A stretch of 16,839 nucleotides of DNA, from the NCBI RefSeq assembly GCF_047607725.1, contig NZ_JBLKSS010000137.1, positions 1-16,839 on the forward strand. Direction: 5' to 3'. Source of the stretch: JBLKSS01 sp047607725 (lineage in GTDB: Bacteria > Pseudomonadota > Gammaproteobacteria > Enterobacterales > Enterobacteriaceae). Under the pieces are notes generated by a model. It saw only the letters and a list, made by a program, of their open reading frames with translations, was not told the DNA's origin and did no database searches. A program made the translations under genes and the position numbers. Below, in pieces: positions 8,081 to 15,954 of the stretch. Every line of letters starts with the position of its first letter. The first letter of the stretch is position 1.

Positions 8081-8418
8081 GTAAGCGCCCCGTGGAGGAC
8101 GTCTTGAATTATTGGTGGGTTTGTTGTATGGCCCGATAAGAATATGTTCCACTACAATGCCTAGTGAACCCGCATCCTATAAGGGACGGCTGTCAGATCA
8201 TGGATAATCCGGCGATGATAGTGTCCACTTAAATTTTAATGGACACTATCACAAACTTCAGAACCACTAATTTCATATAACTCAAACCGGGATGGAAATA
8301 AAAGTTATTAAAATCAATACAATGTGAAAATGCAATGAGCATAAGCGTGTAACGTAGGTTTACTGTCTCATACAACAAACCCACCAATAATTCAAGACGT
8401 CCTCCACGGGGCGCTTAC
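8081..8418. mobile_element. Transposase-less 338-bp element with perfect 50-bp inverted ends (IS66-like tips)
   Basis: The 50 bases at 8081-8130 are the exact reverse complement of 8369-8418. Both ends begin GTAAGCGCCCCGTGGAGGAC reading inward. Ends starting GTAA are characteristic of the IS66 family, so that assignment is likely but not proven. The 238-bp interior has no transposase frame and contains a separate 36-bp palindrome at 8216-8251. The first 134 bp recur at 16706-16839 with two mismatches, so this is a dispersed element. It is either an internally deleted/MITE-like derivative or two ends brought together by rearrangement. The flanking 8-mers (CTCTGCAA on the left, GAGCCAAT on the right) do not match, so there is no target duplication, which favours rearrangement or loss. 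Its right tip abuts the broken PAS regulator gene. Confidence 0.75.
8216..8251. repeat. 36-bp palindrome with perfect 12-bp arms
   Basis: TGATAGTGTCCA (8216-8227) and its exact reverse complement TGGACACTATCA (8240-8251) flank a 12-base AT-rich centre. It lies in the middle of the 338-bp element, just where similarity to the copy at 16706 can no longer be followed. It could be the scar or abutted tips of another insertion sequence, or a strong hairpin. No gene is associated. Confidence 0.7.
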
Positions 8419-8780
8419 GAGCCAATAACAATCCTTGCATCATCAAAAAAAGGTTGAACATTGAAGATATATGTTTGAATTTTATTTTCTCGGCCAAATG
8501 CGCAAGTGATGAGTAAAGATAATGTGACTTTATTTTTCATCACCCTTCAGTAGTATTCGTGAAGCTTATCGGCAAAGACAGATGACCAGTGAGGAATTTC
8601 TGACAGTTTTTTGTCTTCGATCTGGCTTGAACCCGCCAAGTCCAACAGCTCTATCATCGGCGAGTTGATATAGGTATAACGGGATTCACTATCGAGTATT
8701 TGACACGGATGGCTATTGCTTTCGCACATATAGATAATATGGAGAGGCATCGCAGTCCGCTTTAGGTATATGTCAATCAT
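8419..8780 (-). pseudogene. PAS-domain regulator (PAS plus LuxR-HTH type), N-terminal remnant
   Basis: On the minus strand, ATG 8780 (with AAGG at 8794-8791 as ribosome-binding site) opens MIDIYLKRTAMPLHIIYMCES, continuing through a PAS-type region: NSHPCQILDSESRYTYINSP, the helix MIELLDLAG, and SEIPHWSSVFADKLHEYY. This resembles the N-terminal sensor of enterobacterial PAS/LuxR regulators that recognise small ligands and control virulence or metabolism; the family call is by pattern recall. A TGA at 8549-8547 interrupts it, but the same frame continues with GRENKIQTYIFNVQPFFDD and IVIGS, typical of the PAS C-terminal strands, up to the tip of the GTAAGCG element. The remaining PAS strand, linker and DNA-binding helix-turn-helix are absent. 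So the gene was first cut by the element and also carries a stop. It cannot act as a transcription factor. Confidence 0.7.
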
Positions 8781-9374
8781 AAAAAACCATCCTTGGAATA
8801 AACTTTATTTATTTAAATGAAGTATTCACGATGGAGAGCCATTAATATATAAGGTAATTCCCATTACAATAGTGTGTTCTCTTTATAATAAGATCGCCAG
8901 AAATAATTTCTGGCTATTTGATTTAGGGCAGAATGGCTTTCATTTCCTCGTGTATCAAAGAGGGGAATGCATGATTTTCTAAATATATTCGCGATCATAC
9001 CTATTTTTAAGATCAAGACAGAAACGAACCGCTAAACGGCATCACTCGTTAACGCTACTGTTGCTCGATAAGTGGGATAAATTACTTTCAAGTTAAGGGG
9101 GAAGCAAATTTCATGCTTTTGATCAATCGAAACTTCAATCACGTTTTTATCGTTGAACTCCTTTAAACGATAAAAAATGCCGGTTAACGTTCCTAAAATT
9201 TACCAATAGTAGTTAGATTATCGTGACCTATGGCCGATTATGCAGGCCGGTTTTGTGCTTTAAATTCCTGTGAAGCATGAATGTCATGTTGCATTTGTTT
9301 AAAGATCAAACCGCCGTGTTAAAACCGGTACCCTTCAATTTTCAGGGGACCAGTTTACGTCACGGATACTAAAT
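8781..9374. other. 594-bp AT-rich spacer without a supported gene
   Basis: This is the upstream region of the PAS regulator remnant and the downstream region of the amidohydrolase. No frame here has a convincing protein. A 19-bp near-perfect dyad, GCCAGAAATAATTTCTGGC (8896-8914), could be a regulator operator; its single-base centre makes it a poor terminator. Promoters for the PAS gene are expected here but none is clear. Otherwise nothing is seen. Confidence 0.6.
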
Positions 9375-10911
9375 TCAACGCTTGGATGACGGGGCATAGA
9401 AAGGTTGCCGCGGTATTTCATCCGCCAGGTAATGGCGGTAGAAATCTTTTACATGCGGGAATACGGCCTTACCCAAAGCCCGACGGGTTTGTTCTTCAGC
9501 ATTACGCGGCGCGGCAAGTTTGTGGGCGATTTCACTCAGCACAGCGGTGTGGTCGACTTTGGTAAATCGGCCTTGATGGTAAATCTCCTCACCCTGAATA
9601 AAGACGCTCTCGATATCCTTGGTTCGCGCCCGCTGTACCAGGACATCAAGCAAAGGGATGTCCTCATCCTGGTAGGGCCACGTGACGCTTTTCCAGTCAA
9701 ACAGCACGGCGTCCGCCAGTTTTCCCGGTTCTAGGCGACCGATTTGCCCCGCAAAGGATGTCGTTTCGGCTCCCCCCTCGGTTGCCATGCGCACGATTTC
9801 GCCACAGGAAGGCACCTCATCCTCCTCCATGCCGGGAACGCGATGAAGGCGTAGCGCCAGACGCATCTCCTGCAGCATATCTCTGTCCTCATTGATACCC
9901 GCTTCGTCCAGACCCAACCCCACGGTTATACCGTGCCGGCGAAAGGCATTTAACGGCGCAATGCCGCTACGTAGACGCAAGTTTGAGCTGCAATTATGGC
10001 AAATACAGGTTCCTGTGGCTGCCGTAAGCTCAATATCAGCCTCATTTAGCCATACGCCATGTCCAAGGGTAAGCGACGGGCCGAGCAGCCCCAACCTGTG
10101 GAGATGAGCCAATGCAGTTCCGCCGGTGCGTTTGCGTGCATACTCCCGTTGGTAAACGGTTTCCACTAAATGCATATGCATCGGTACGCCCGCATTATCC
10201 GCTTCGGCTTTGATAGCCTGCAGACCCTCATCACTGCACCAATGGAGATTGGCTGGCGCGAGTTGAATAGAGGTCAGCGGCTGTGCTTGATTATCCGCCG
10301 TCAGCATGTTGAAGAGTTTCAAATTATCAGCGAGCGGCAGCCGCTGTTTTTTCAAATGCGCGGCCAACTGTGGCTGGATGTCGGCCGGTACGCGGGCGAC
10401 AAAACGTTCGTCGGCCTCATAAACCAGCAGACTTTTCTCGCGCACCGCAAAGCTGTAGGAAGCTCGCATGCCAATCTCGCGATAGGCGGCCAGCACCGTG
10501 CCCGCGGCCTGGTATACCGTTTCCAGCGTTCCCGGCCGCCAGCCCTGGATATGTTGTACCGTGGTTATCCCGGAGGCGATCATTTCAAAGGCCGAATACA
10601 GCGTATCCAGCCTAAGATCCACGTCGCGTGCCCCTATACGGCTGGCGAACCACAATTCTAGTGCATAATCGGGCGAACCGAGCTGCAAGGGGGTTAAGCC
10701 CATATGGTGATGGCTATTGACAAAACCCGGCATTAAAACATGCCGCATAGCGCCGAGCGTCAGGGTATTTCCGTTGCAACTCCTCGGCTTTGCCGATATC
10801 CAGAATAACGCCGTCTCGTTGGTAGAGTGCCCCCTGTTTTACAACGACGGGTTGACCGTCAGCTCCAATGCTCTGGACGAGGGTACTGGCTAAAATCAGT
10901 GATTCATACAT
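9375..10911 (-). pseudogene. ATZ/TRZ-type amidohydrolase (deaminase), frameshifted
   Basis: This is a metal-dependent amidohydrolase-superfamily enzyme of the ATZ/TRZ/8-oxoguanine-deaminase branch, which hydrolyses C-N bonds of N-heterocyclic or related compounds; the substrate here is unknown. The N-terminal beta-sandwich part runs from ATG 10911 (AGGAT ribosome-binding site just upstream) through MYESLILAS and GDILDIGKAEELQ-like residues. Near 10750 a single extra base shifts the frame; the rest begins RHVLMPGFVNSHHHMG and ends YAPSSKR at 9375. Restored length is about 511 residues. Metal and catalytic motifs are present: NSHHHMG, HMHLVE, LGHGVW, and GLGLDEAG with the Asp. The C-terminus has GRLEPGKLADAVLFDW, which returns to the composite domain. 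It lies 135 bp downstream of an ABC importer on the same strand, so it probably processed the imported compound. As it stands the 457-residue downstream ORF lacks the N-terminal strands, so activity is doubtful. Confidence 0.8.
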
Positions 10912-11046
10912 CGTGTTATCCTATAACGCTATTATTATCGCGCCCAGCCACATGGCATGAGGAAAAAAAGATCGCCACGGCGGTTGCTGCAATAGCGCAT
11001 TCGCCGGCTGGCTGGCTGAGTTCCGCATTAGAGTAATGAGGTTGTA

Positions 11047-11853
11047 TTAGCTAACTTCTTGCTCGGCAAATGCCTTGTCCACCTCATCGCGGAGTAAATC
11101 AATCAAACGATCGCTTAGCTGGTGAAAAGCCTGGCTTTTGGGATCGCGTGGTCGCAGCAACGTGATGGGAATGATTTCTTTGATGCCGCCCGGACGCGTG
11201 GTGAATACGACCACGCGATCCGCCAGCGCTACGGCCTCGTCGATATGATGAGTGACGAAAATCATCGATACGCCCGTTTTTCTCCATAGGCTGACGAGGA
11301 AATCTTGCATTTTCGCTCGCGTTTGCACATCTAGCGCCGCAAAGGGTTCATCAAGCAGCAGTAGCTTGGGGTTGAGCGCTAACGCTCTGGCCATCGCCAC
11401 GTGCTGGCGCATGCCGCCGGAAAGTTGATCGGGGCGCTTATCGGCGGCATCGGACAAGCCCACCTTATGCAATATTGCCTGCGCCCGTTCTAGCTTCTCC
11501 TCTTTGGCAAAACCCTGCATCTTGAGACCAAACGCCACGTTCTCCACTACCGATAGCCATGGGTAGAACGAGGCATCCTGAAACACAAAACCGCGATCGG
11601 TGCCTGGCTGCGTTACTACGTCGTCGTCGCAGCGAATAACGCCCTCACTGACGGATTCCAGCCCGGCTATCATATACAAGAGCGTACTTTTACCGCAGCC
11701 GCTGGGGCCAAGCAGAACGACAAATTCACCTCGTGCCACCTGCAAACTGATATTCTTGAGCGCGACAAAGGCGCCGCCTCGGTCGTCAACCCAGACTTTG
11801 CCTATGCTGTCGCAGTCAATGAGAGGCGGATGAACATCGCTAGGTCGATTCAT
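11047..11853 (-). CDS. NitT/TauT-type ABC transporter, ATP-binding subunit
   Basis: This is the cytoplasmic ATPase of an importer of the nitrate/sulfonate/taurine/thiamine-precursor group, 268 residues. Walker A is GPSGCGKST at 49-57, followed by the Q-loop FVFQDASFYPWLSV. The signature is LSGGMRQHVAMARAL, with the usual Arg after Gln replaced by His (QR to QH). Walker B is LLLLDEPFAALD, followed by the D-loop and the switch His in FVTHHIDEA. The start at 11853 overlaps the permease stop by 4 bp (ATGA), so the two are translationally coupled. It is complete, with no breaks seen; the C-terminal region after the switch is the usual short NitT type. The substrate is not deducible from this subunit. 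Confidence 0.9.
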   Translation of the reverse strand: MNRPSDVHPPLIDCDSIGKVWVDDRGGAFVALKNISLQVARGEFVVLLGPSGCGKSTLLYMIAGLESVSEGVIRCDDDVVTQPGTDRGFVFQDASFYPWLSVVENVAFGLKMQGFAKEEKLERAQAILHKVGLSDAADKRPDQLSGGMRQHVAMARALALNPKLLLLDEPFAALDVQTRAKMQDFLVSLWRKTGVSMIFVTHHIDEAVALADRVVVFTTRPGGIKEIIPITLLRPRDPKSQAFHQLSDRLIDLLRDEVDKAFAEQEVS

Positions 11854-12770
11854 TGACTACCTCCAACTCGAGTTTCCGGAATCCAATAGAGCAGCTTTTT
11901 CTGCACGTTGCGTAATAGCAAATCGAACACGAAACCGGCCATACCGATAATGGTCATCGTAAAGAAGGAAAGACTGGAATTGAATGTATTGCGCGCTTGC
12001 ATGACAATTTGACCAAGACCGCTGCCGACACCGGTCGCCTCCGCCACCAACACTATCATCCAAGCGCCGAATAAATTCATGCGCAATACGAAGAACAGGG
12101 CGGGTAAAATGGCAGGAAGGATGACGTAACAGAAAGTTTGCGCTCGGGAGGCTCCCATTACCGCCGCCACATCGAGATGGGTTTTGCTCACACTCTGGAT
12201 CTGGCTAATGGTTGAAATCGTCATGACAAAAAATAGCGATATGAACACCATAAAAATCGCCGGTGAATTCCCTATGCCGAAAATAAAGATAGCGACAGGA
12301 AGCCAGGCGATGGGCGAAATGGGCGCCAATAAGGTAATGGTGGGCAATACCAGCTTGCCAAACAGGCGGAAATAGCAAATCGCCAGCCCGCAAAATAAGC
12401 TGAGGACAAACCCTAATGTTAACCCCGCCAGCACCCGTCCAGCGGTGGCAAAGATGGTATTCACCAATGATAACAGCGCGGTGTCGTTGCTGACCTGTCC
12501 GATAACGTCGGTCGGCATAAAGTATTGCGCCTGAGCGGCAAAATTCGCCAGAAAAATGTGCGGCGGGGGTAACAGAAGGGGATTAAGACCGCCAAGCGCC
12601 CACACCGCTTCCCATACACCTGCAAAGAGCGAGACGGACGCCACTCCCCAGCCGAGCCGGATGAGCAAAGCAATCCGCTCTCGTCCTCGAGAGCACTTGA
12701 CCAGAGGGGCAATATGGGCCGGGGGCGGACCTGACGCTTTTATGGGCTTCTGCGCAGCTTTCACGTTCAT
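11850..12770 (-). CDS. NitT/TauT-type ABC transporter, permease subunit
   Basis: This is an inner-membrane permease of the SsuC/TauC/ThiX group, 306 residues. A hydrophilic N-terminus (about 1-35) is followed by several membrane segments, including GVASVSLFAGVWEAVWALGG, GRVLAGLTLGFVLSLFCGLA, ILPALFFVLRMNLFGAWMIV, and a terminal one near FFTMTIIGMAGFVFDLLLRN. The cytoplasmic EAA-like loop is seen around AAVMGASRAQTFCYVILPAILP, which docks the ATPase. The ATG at 12770 overlaps the binding-protein stop (ATGA) and its own stop overlaps the ATPase start, so the three genes form a tightly coupled operon. The frame is intact. Two such permeases would form the dimeric channel. Confidence 0.9.
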   Translation of the reverse strand: MNVKAAQKPIKASGPPPAHIAPLVKCSRGRERIALLIRLGWGVASVSLFAGVWEAVWALGGLNPLLLPPPHIFLANFAAQAQYFMPTDVIGQVSNDTALLSLVNTIFATAGRVLAGLTLGFVLSLFCGLAICYFRLFGKLVLPTITLLAPISPIAWLPVAIFIFGIGNSPAIFMVFISLFFVMTISTISQIQSVSKTHLDVAAVMGASRAQTFCYVILPAILPALFFVLRMNLFGAWMIVLVAEATGVGSGLGQIVMQARNTFNSSLSFFTMTIIGMAGFVFDLLLRNVQKKLLYWIPETRVGGSQ

Positions 12771-13816
12771 ACGCTTTTCAGCTTTAACGAGGCATAGAGA
12801 TCTGAATTCTCTTTGATAACCTCATTTAGCAATGACCAATCGAAAATGTCGGCGTTAGGCACGTCTTGGATATACCGTAAATCTTTCAAGTTTTGCGCGC
12901 GCTGTAAAATAAAATTCTGGTTTTGTCGTTGGTCTATCATGGCGGGTTGTTTTGAAGTGGCATCGAGTGTTGCTTCGTAACTGGTTTTGAAATACTTGCC
13001 CACGGTTTCCTTAACCGCCACCGCCGGATCGGTCTCTTCCTGCTGTTGCGCAATCATCATGCCTTTAATGAGCGCTTTGACGGCGTCGCGCTTGTCAGCC
13101 AGCACCGAGGTGCGAACGGCCAAGACGCAATCACTGTAGTTCTTGCCATAAATATCGACGCCGTCGCTAAGGCGGACCGCACCAGCACACGCTTGTAAAG
13201 CCTGGGTAGCATAGGGCTCGATATTGCACATAGCATCGACATTGCCATTGATAAAGGCTTGGGCCAGCTCGGGGGACGAGCCAAAATAGCGGACTTTTAC
13301 GTCAGCGAAACTCATGCCCGCCATTTTGAGGTAATCATAGGGCAACATTTCTAAAGTATCTGCCTGGAAGGTGCCAAGCGTCTTGCCTCGCAGTTTTTCG
13401 GCGGAATCAATCCCCTTTTGACTCACTATCACACACCCCTGCACGCCGGAACCCGCGACGATTTTTATGGGAGCACCCCGCGCATATAGCGTGATGAAAT
13501 TGGTATAGGGCACCACACTCACATCGACCAAACCGGCGCCGAACAAGGCGGCAATATCTGCATTGGTCGGTGTGGTAACGAAATCCAGTAAGACATTTTT
13601 TGCCAATCCACGTTCTTTCACTAGGAAAAAGGGACAATTGCACAAGCCGGGACCGTGGGTCGCTTTGAAAGTGGTAATTTCCGCCGCCAGAACCGGCCGA
13701 ACGATCAAGCCGTTACCGAGTGCCAGACCGCCGGCTGCCAGCGCGCTATGCTTTAAAAAAAGACGGCGATTGATATTGGAGCCATTTAGCGACGGGAAAA
13801 CTCGGTTATTTGACAT
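12767..13816 (-). CDS. NitT/TauT-type ABC transporter, Tat-exported substrate-binding protein
   Basis: This is a periplasmic substrate-binding protein of the SsuA/TauA/ThiY group, 349 residues. The N-terminus carries a twin-arginine signal (NRRLFLK, Arg17-Arg18, then ALAAGGLALGNGLIV), with likely cleavage near Ala44-Ala46 (VLAAE). The mature part has the typical bilobed pattern, including NADIAALFGAGLVDVSVVPY, GAPIKIVAGSG, LRGKTLGTFQADTLEML, and NGNVDAMCNIEPYATQA, the hinge that senses ligand. Upstream, AAGAGG (13829-13824) is a good ribosome-binding site for ATG 13816. It is the first gene of the operon; the permease overlaps its stop. Ligand identity cannot be told. Tat export implies folding or cofactor assembly before secretion. 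It appears intact. Confidence 0.92.
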   Translation of the reverse strand: MSNNRVFPSLNGSNINRRLFLKHSALAAGGLALGNGLIVRPVLAAEITTFKATHGPGLCNCPFFLVKERGLAKNVLLDFVTTPTNADIAALFGAGLVDVSVVPYTNFITLYARGAPIKIVAGSGVQGCVIVSQKGIDSAEKLRGKTLGTFQADTLEMLPYDYLKMAGMSFADVKVRYFGSSPELAQAFINGNVDAMCNIEPYATQALQACAGAVRLSDGVDIYGKNYSDCVLAVRTSVLADKRDAVKALIKGMMIAQQQEETDPAVAVKETVGKYFKTSYEATLDATSKQPAMIDQRQNQNFILQRAQNLKDLRYIQDVPNADIFDWSLLNEVIKENSDLYASLKLKSV

Positions 13817-13950
13817 ATATTTTCCTCTTGGTGGTAATAGATAGCGTAGGTGTTGCCTGCCAAAAATTCCTTGCTAAGGAGTGGAGATTTATTTGGCAAT
13901 ATATTTAATTATGTTGATAATTATTTTTTATATTAGTGGAGAATCCTTAT

Positions 13951-14106
13951 GTGAAACGCGAGATAACTATCTTTTTTAGTTTAACAATTTCATTAGCAAA
14001 CGCAAAGCCGGCTGCTAATTTAACAGAAGAACACGTTAACACATCAACGCCTGATGAGAATAAGGGGCGCCATGCGGCATATTTATCGTTATCAGACGCT
14101 TTTTGA
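13951..14106 (+). CDS. Possible 51-residue exported peptide
   Basis: A GTG at 13951 preceded by GGAG (about 13938-13941, a 9-base spacing) opens a 51-codon frame. The first 18 residues look like a signal peptide: MKREITIFFSLTISLANA, positive start, hydrophobic core, and an Ala-Asn-Ala site. A polar mature part follows, from KPAANLTEEHVN to LSLSDAF. It resembles no family I know. After the TGA at 14104-14106 the same frame stays open for about 43 codons, and a one-base shift at the T-run opens another short frame (LFEQCDFMYCLVKTVN), so this may be the front of a larger, frameshifted secreted protein. It is divergent from the binding-protein gene across a 134-bp spacer. Confidence 0.4.
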   Translation: MKREITIFFSLTISLANAKPAANLTEEHVNTSTPDENKGRHAAYLSLSDAF

Positions 14107-14667
14107 GCAATGCGATTTTATGTATTGTTTAGTCAAAACTGTAAATTAATCAATCTGAAACGCTGTGCTGAAGAAGACGCTAAGCGAAGGAATGTCGCTT
14201 ATGTTGTTGAATACTATCATCATAAACCATGCTGATATACTTTAGAATAGTTTTATTAAAGATATTAGATATTATATCTTTAGTAAATGAGTTTTGTGGG
14301 GTAATTTTTAAGTTTACTTTTAATAATATACCGTGCTGTACTTAGTGGTAATCAATCAATCCTGATTGTTCAATATGGGGAAGATTTACATCAGGCTCTA
14401 TCATTTGCAAGCAATTTTGCTACCGATCCCATCGACGCCGTGAATATAGCTTATATCCCTCAGTCGCTGCTGCGCTTGAACATTCCCCTCTAAGATAGTC
14501 CAACCGTACCAAAATACGTTTACCTACTGAATGAATGATGGCGTGAGCATAAGCGATTTGAGAAATGGCCCTGGTATCCATTTGCTCACGCCGTCTTATT
14601 GGTGGCAACGTTTCACGCCAGCGTTATGCTATCATCCGCCCATTTAGTTTATGCCTCGACGGATCAG
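14107..14667. other. AT-rich 561-bp region with no supported gene
   Basis: This region may include the degraded tail of the preceding peptide gene up to about 14235. An inverted repeat with 8-bp arms, AAAGATAT/ATATCTTT (14258-14281), sits in AT-rich DNA and could be a weak hairpin. A 62-codon minus-strand frame at 14420-14608 has no recognisable motif and overlaps the front of the Rpn-like gene, so it is not called. I see no promoter or RNA gene here. Confidence 0.5.
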
Positions 14668-15591
14668 ATGAAGAGAAGAAGAAAAAGCTTACCCCTACGC
14701 CCCATGATGCGACGTTCAGGCAGTTTCTGACGCAGCCGACGATTGCGCACGATTTTATGGAGATCCACCTTCCGGCAGAATTACGCGCTATCTGTGATCT
14801 GAACACGTTAAAGTTGAAATCCGGAAGTTTTGTTGAGGAGGACCTGCGTCAATATTTCAGTGACGTGCTGTACAGTCTGAAGACCACCACCGGCGATGTT
14901 TATGTGCATGTGTTGATTGAGCATCAGTCGACGGCCGATAAACACATGGCTTTTAGGCTGTTACGCTATGTAGTGGCGGCAATGCAGCGTCACCTTGATG
15001 CCGGCCATAAGAAGCTGCCGCTGGTCATACCGATATTGTTTTACACCGGCAAGCACAGCCCGTATCCGTACTCCACTGACTGGCTCCAGGCGTTCTCAGA
15101 TCCCGTTCTGGCCAGGAAACTCTACCACGGTGATTTCCCTTTGGTAGATGTGACAGTCATTCCAGATGATGAAATAATGAACTACCACAGCAGGGCGGCG
15201 CTGACTCTGCTGCAAAAGTATATTCATCAGCGTGATCTGGCGGAATTGATCGACAAACTGGTTATTCTTCTCATGGAGGACTGGCTGGCTTCGCAGCAGG
15301 TTATTTCGCTGGTACACTATCTACTACAGGCAGGCGAATCCTCAGACGCCGAGGCCTTTGTACGTGAACTGGCACAACGTGTGCCGTAACATGGAGCCGA
15401 ACTGATGAGCATCGCACAACAGCTTGAACAGAAAGGTATCGAAAAAGGCCGCATGGAAGGGCGTTCGGAAGGTGAGCGTGAAGCCACTCTCAATAGTGCT
15501 CGTGCCATGTTGCGTAATGGTCTGGATCGCCACACCGTGATGAAAATGACTGGTCTGAAATGAAGACGAACTGCAGCTGCTGCGCCACTGA
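14668..15591 (+). pseudogene. Rpn-family recombination-promoting nuclease (transposase_31), decayed
   Basis: This family (E. coli RpnA/YhgA-like) has a PD-(D/E)XK nuclease fold and promotes RecA-independent DNA transfer between replicons. The family start TPTPHDATFRQFLTQP, the core SDVLYSLKTT, GDVYVHVLIEHQST (Glu-x-Gln) and the helix FRLLRYVVAAMQRHL are clear, as is LPLVIPILFYTG. Three lesions are visible. The N-terminal ATG at 14668 is out of frame with the body by one base in a purine-rich tract (AAGAGAAGAAGAAAAAG), so the only in-frame start is the implausible ATG at 14565. A TAA at 15387-15389 (probably a former CAA, as in RVPQHGAELMSIAQQL) ends the frame. After read-through, an extra A near 15558-15560 must be removed to give the C-terminus NEDELQLLRH and the stop at 15589-15591. 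Full length would be about 307 residues. It is non-functional or makes only a truncated nuclease. Confidence 0.85.
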
Positions 15592-15954
15592 CTAATTTTT
15601 ATCCGCTCTACACCATTAGTACTGTGAGGGCATCGGACCACTTTCCTGGCGAATGGCCTGTACATTGCGTCTTTGGTTTCCGCATTTCGGCAATGGGTGC
15701 TTACTCTTTCCCTCCGCAGGGTCTACCTGAAGCAGGGTAAAACGGAAGCAGGCAACATCAATTAGCTTTTGTGATATTCGGATAGTTGGATGGCGATACC
15801 TTAATAACCGGCACCCGACGTTCCTTTTGCGGCAGCGCGTCTTTCCCTTTCGCCGTTAGCCGCACAGGCTGAATCTGATATCACCTGAGCCTAATATCGT
15901 GTACGTTACGTAGAGTATCACCCAACACATCACTTCAACGGAATGGAGTAATCT
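15592..15954. other. 363-bp spacer upstream of the effector gene
   Basis: There is no complete gene. It contains a possible NucA/NucB-like remnant on the minus strand (15758-15880) and the ribosome-binding site GGAG (15945-15948) for the effector ATG at 15955. No clear sigma-70 promoter is seen for the effector. Confidence 0.5.
15758..15880 (-). pseudogene. Short remnant resembling a NucA/NucB-type nuclease or toxin domain
   Basis: A 40-codon minus-strand frame bounded by stops and lacking an ATG reads QPVRLTAKGKDALP then RRVPVIKVSPSNYPNITKAN. The VPVIKVSPSNYPNI stretch recalls the entry of NucA/NucB-like deoxyribonuclease domains seen at polymorphic toxin C-termini. This is recall only, and the piece is too short for certainty. 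If right, it marks a lost toxin cassette between the Rpn and effector genes. Confidence 0.2.

Noticed and set aside
8896..8914. Dyad GCCAGAAATAATTTCTGGC as a terminator
   Set aside because: The centre is a single base, so a stable hairpin loop would cost most of the stem and no T-run follows; an operator is more plausible but unproven.
14420..14608. 62-codon minus-strand frame
   Set aside because: No recognisable motif or ribosome-binding site, and it overlaps the region just before the Rpn gene; the evidence is too weak to call it.
14565..14667. N-terminal extension of the Rpn-like protein from ATG 14565
   Set aside because: The extra residues do not resemble the family, which starts a few residues before TPHDATF; the frame is probably open by chance upstream of a frameshift.
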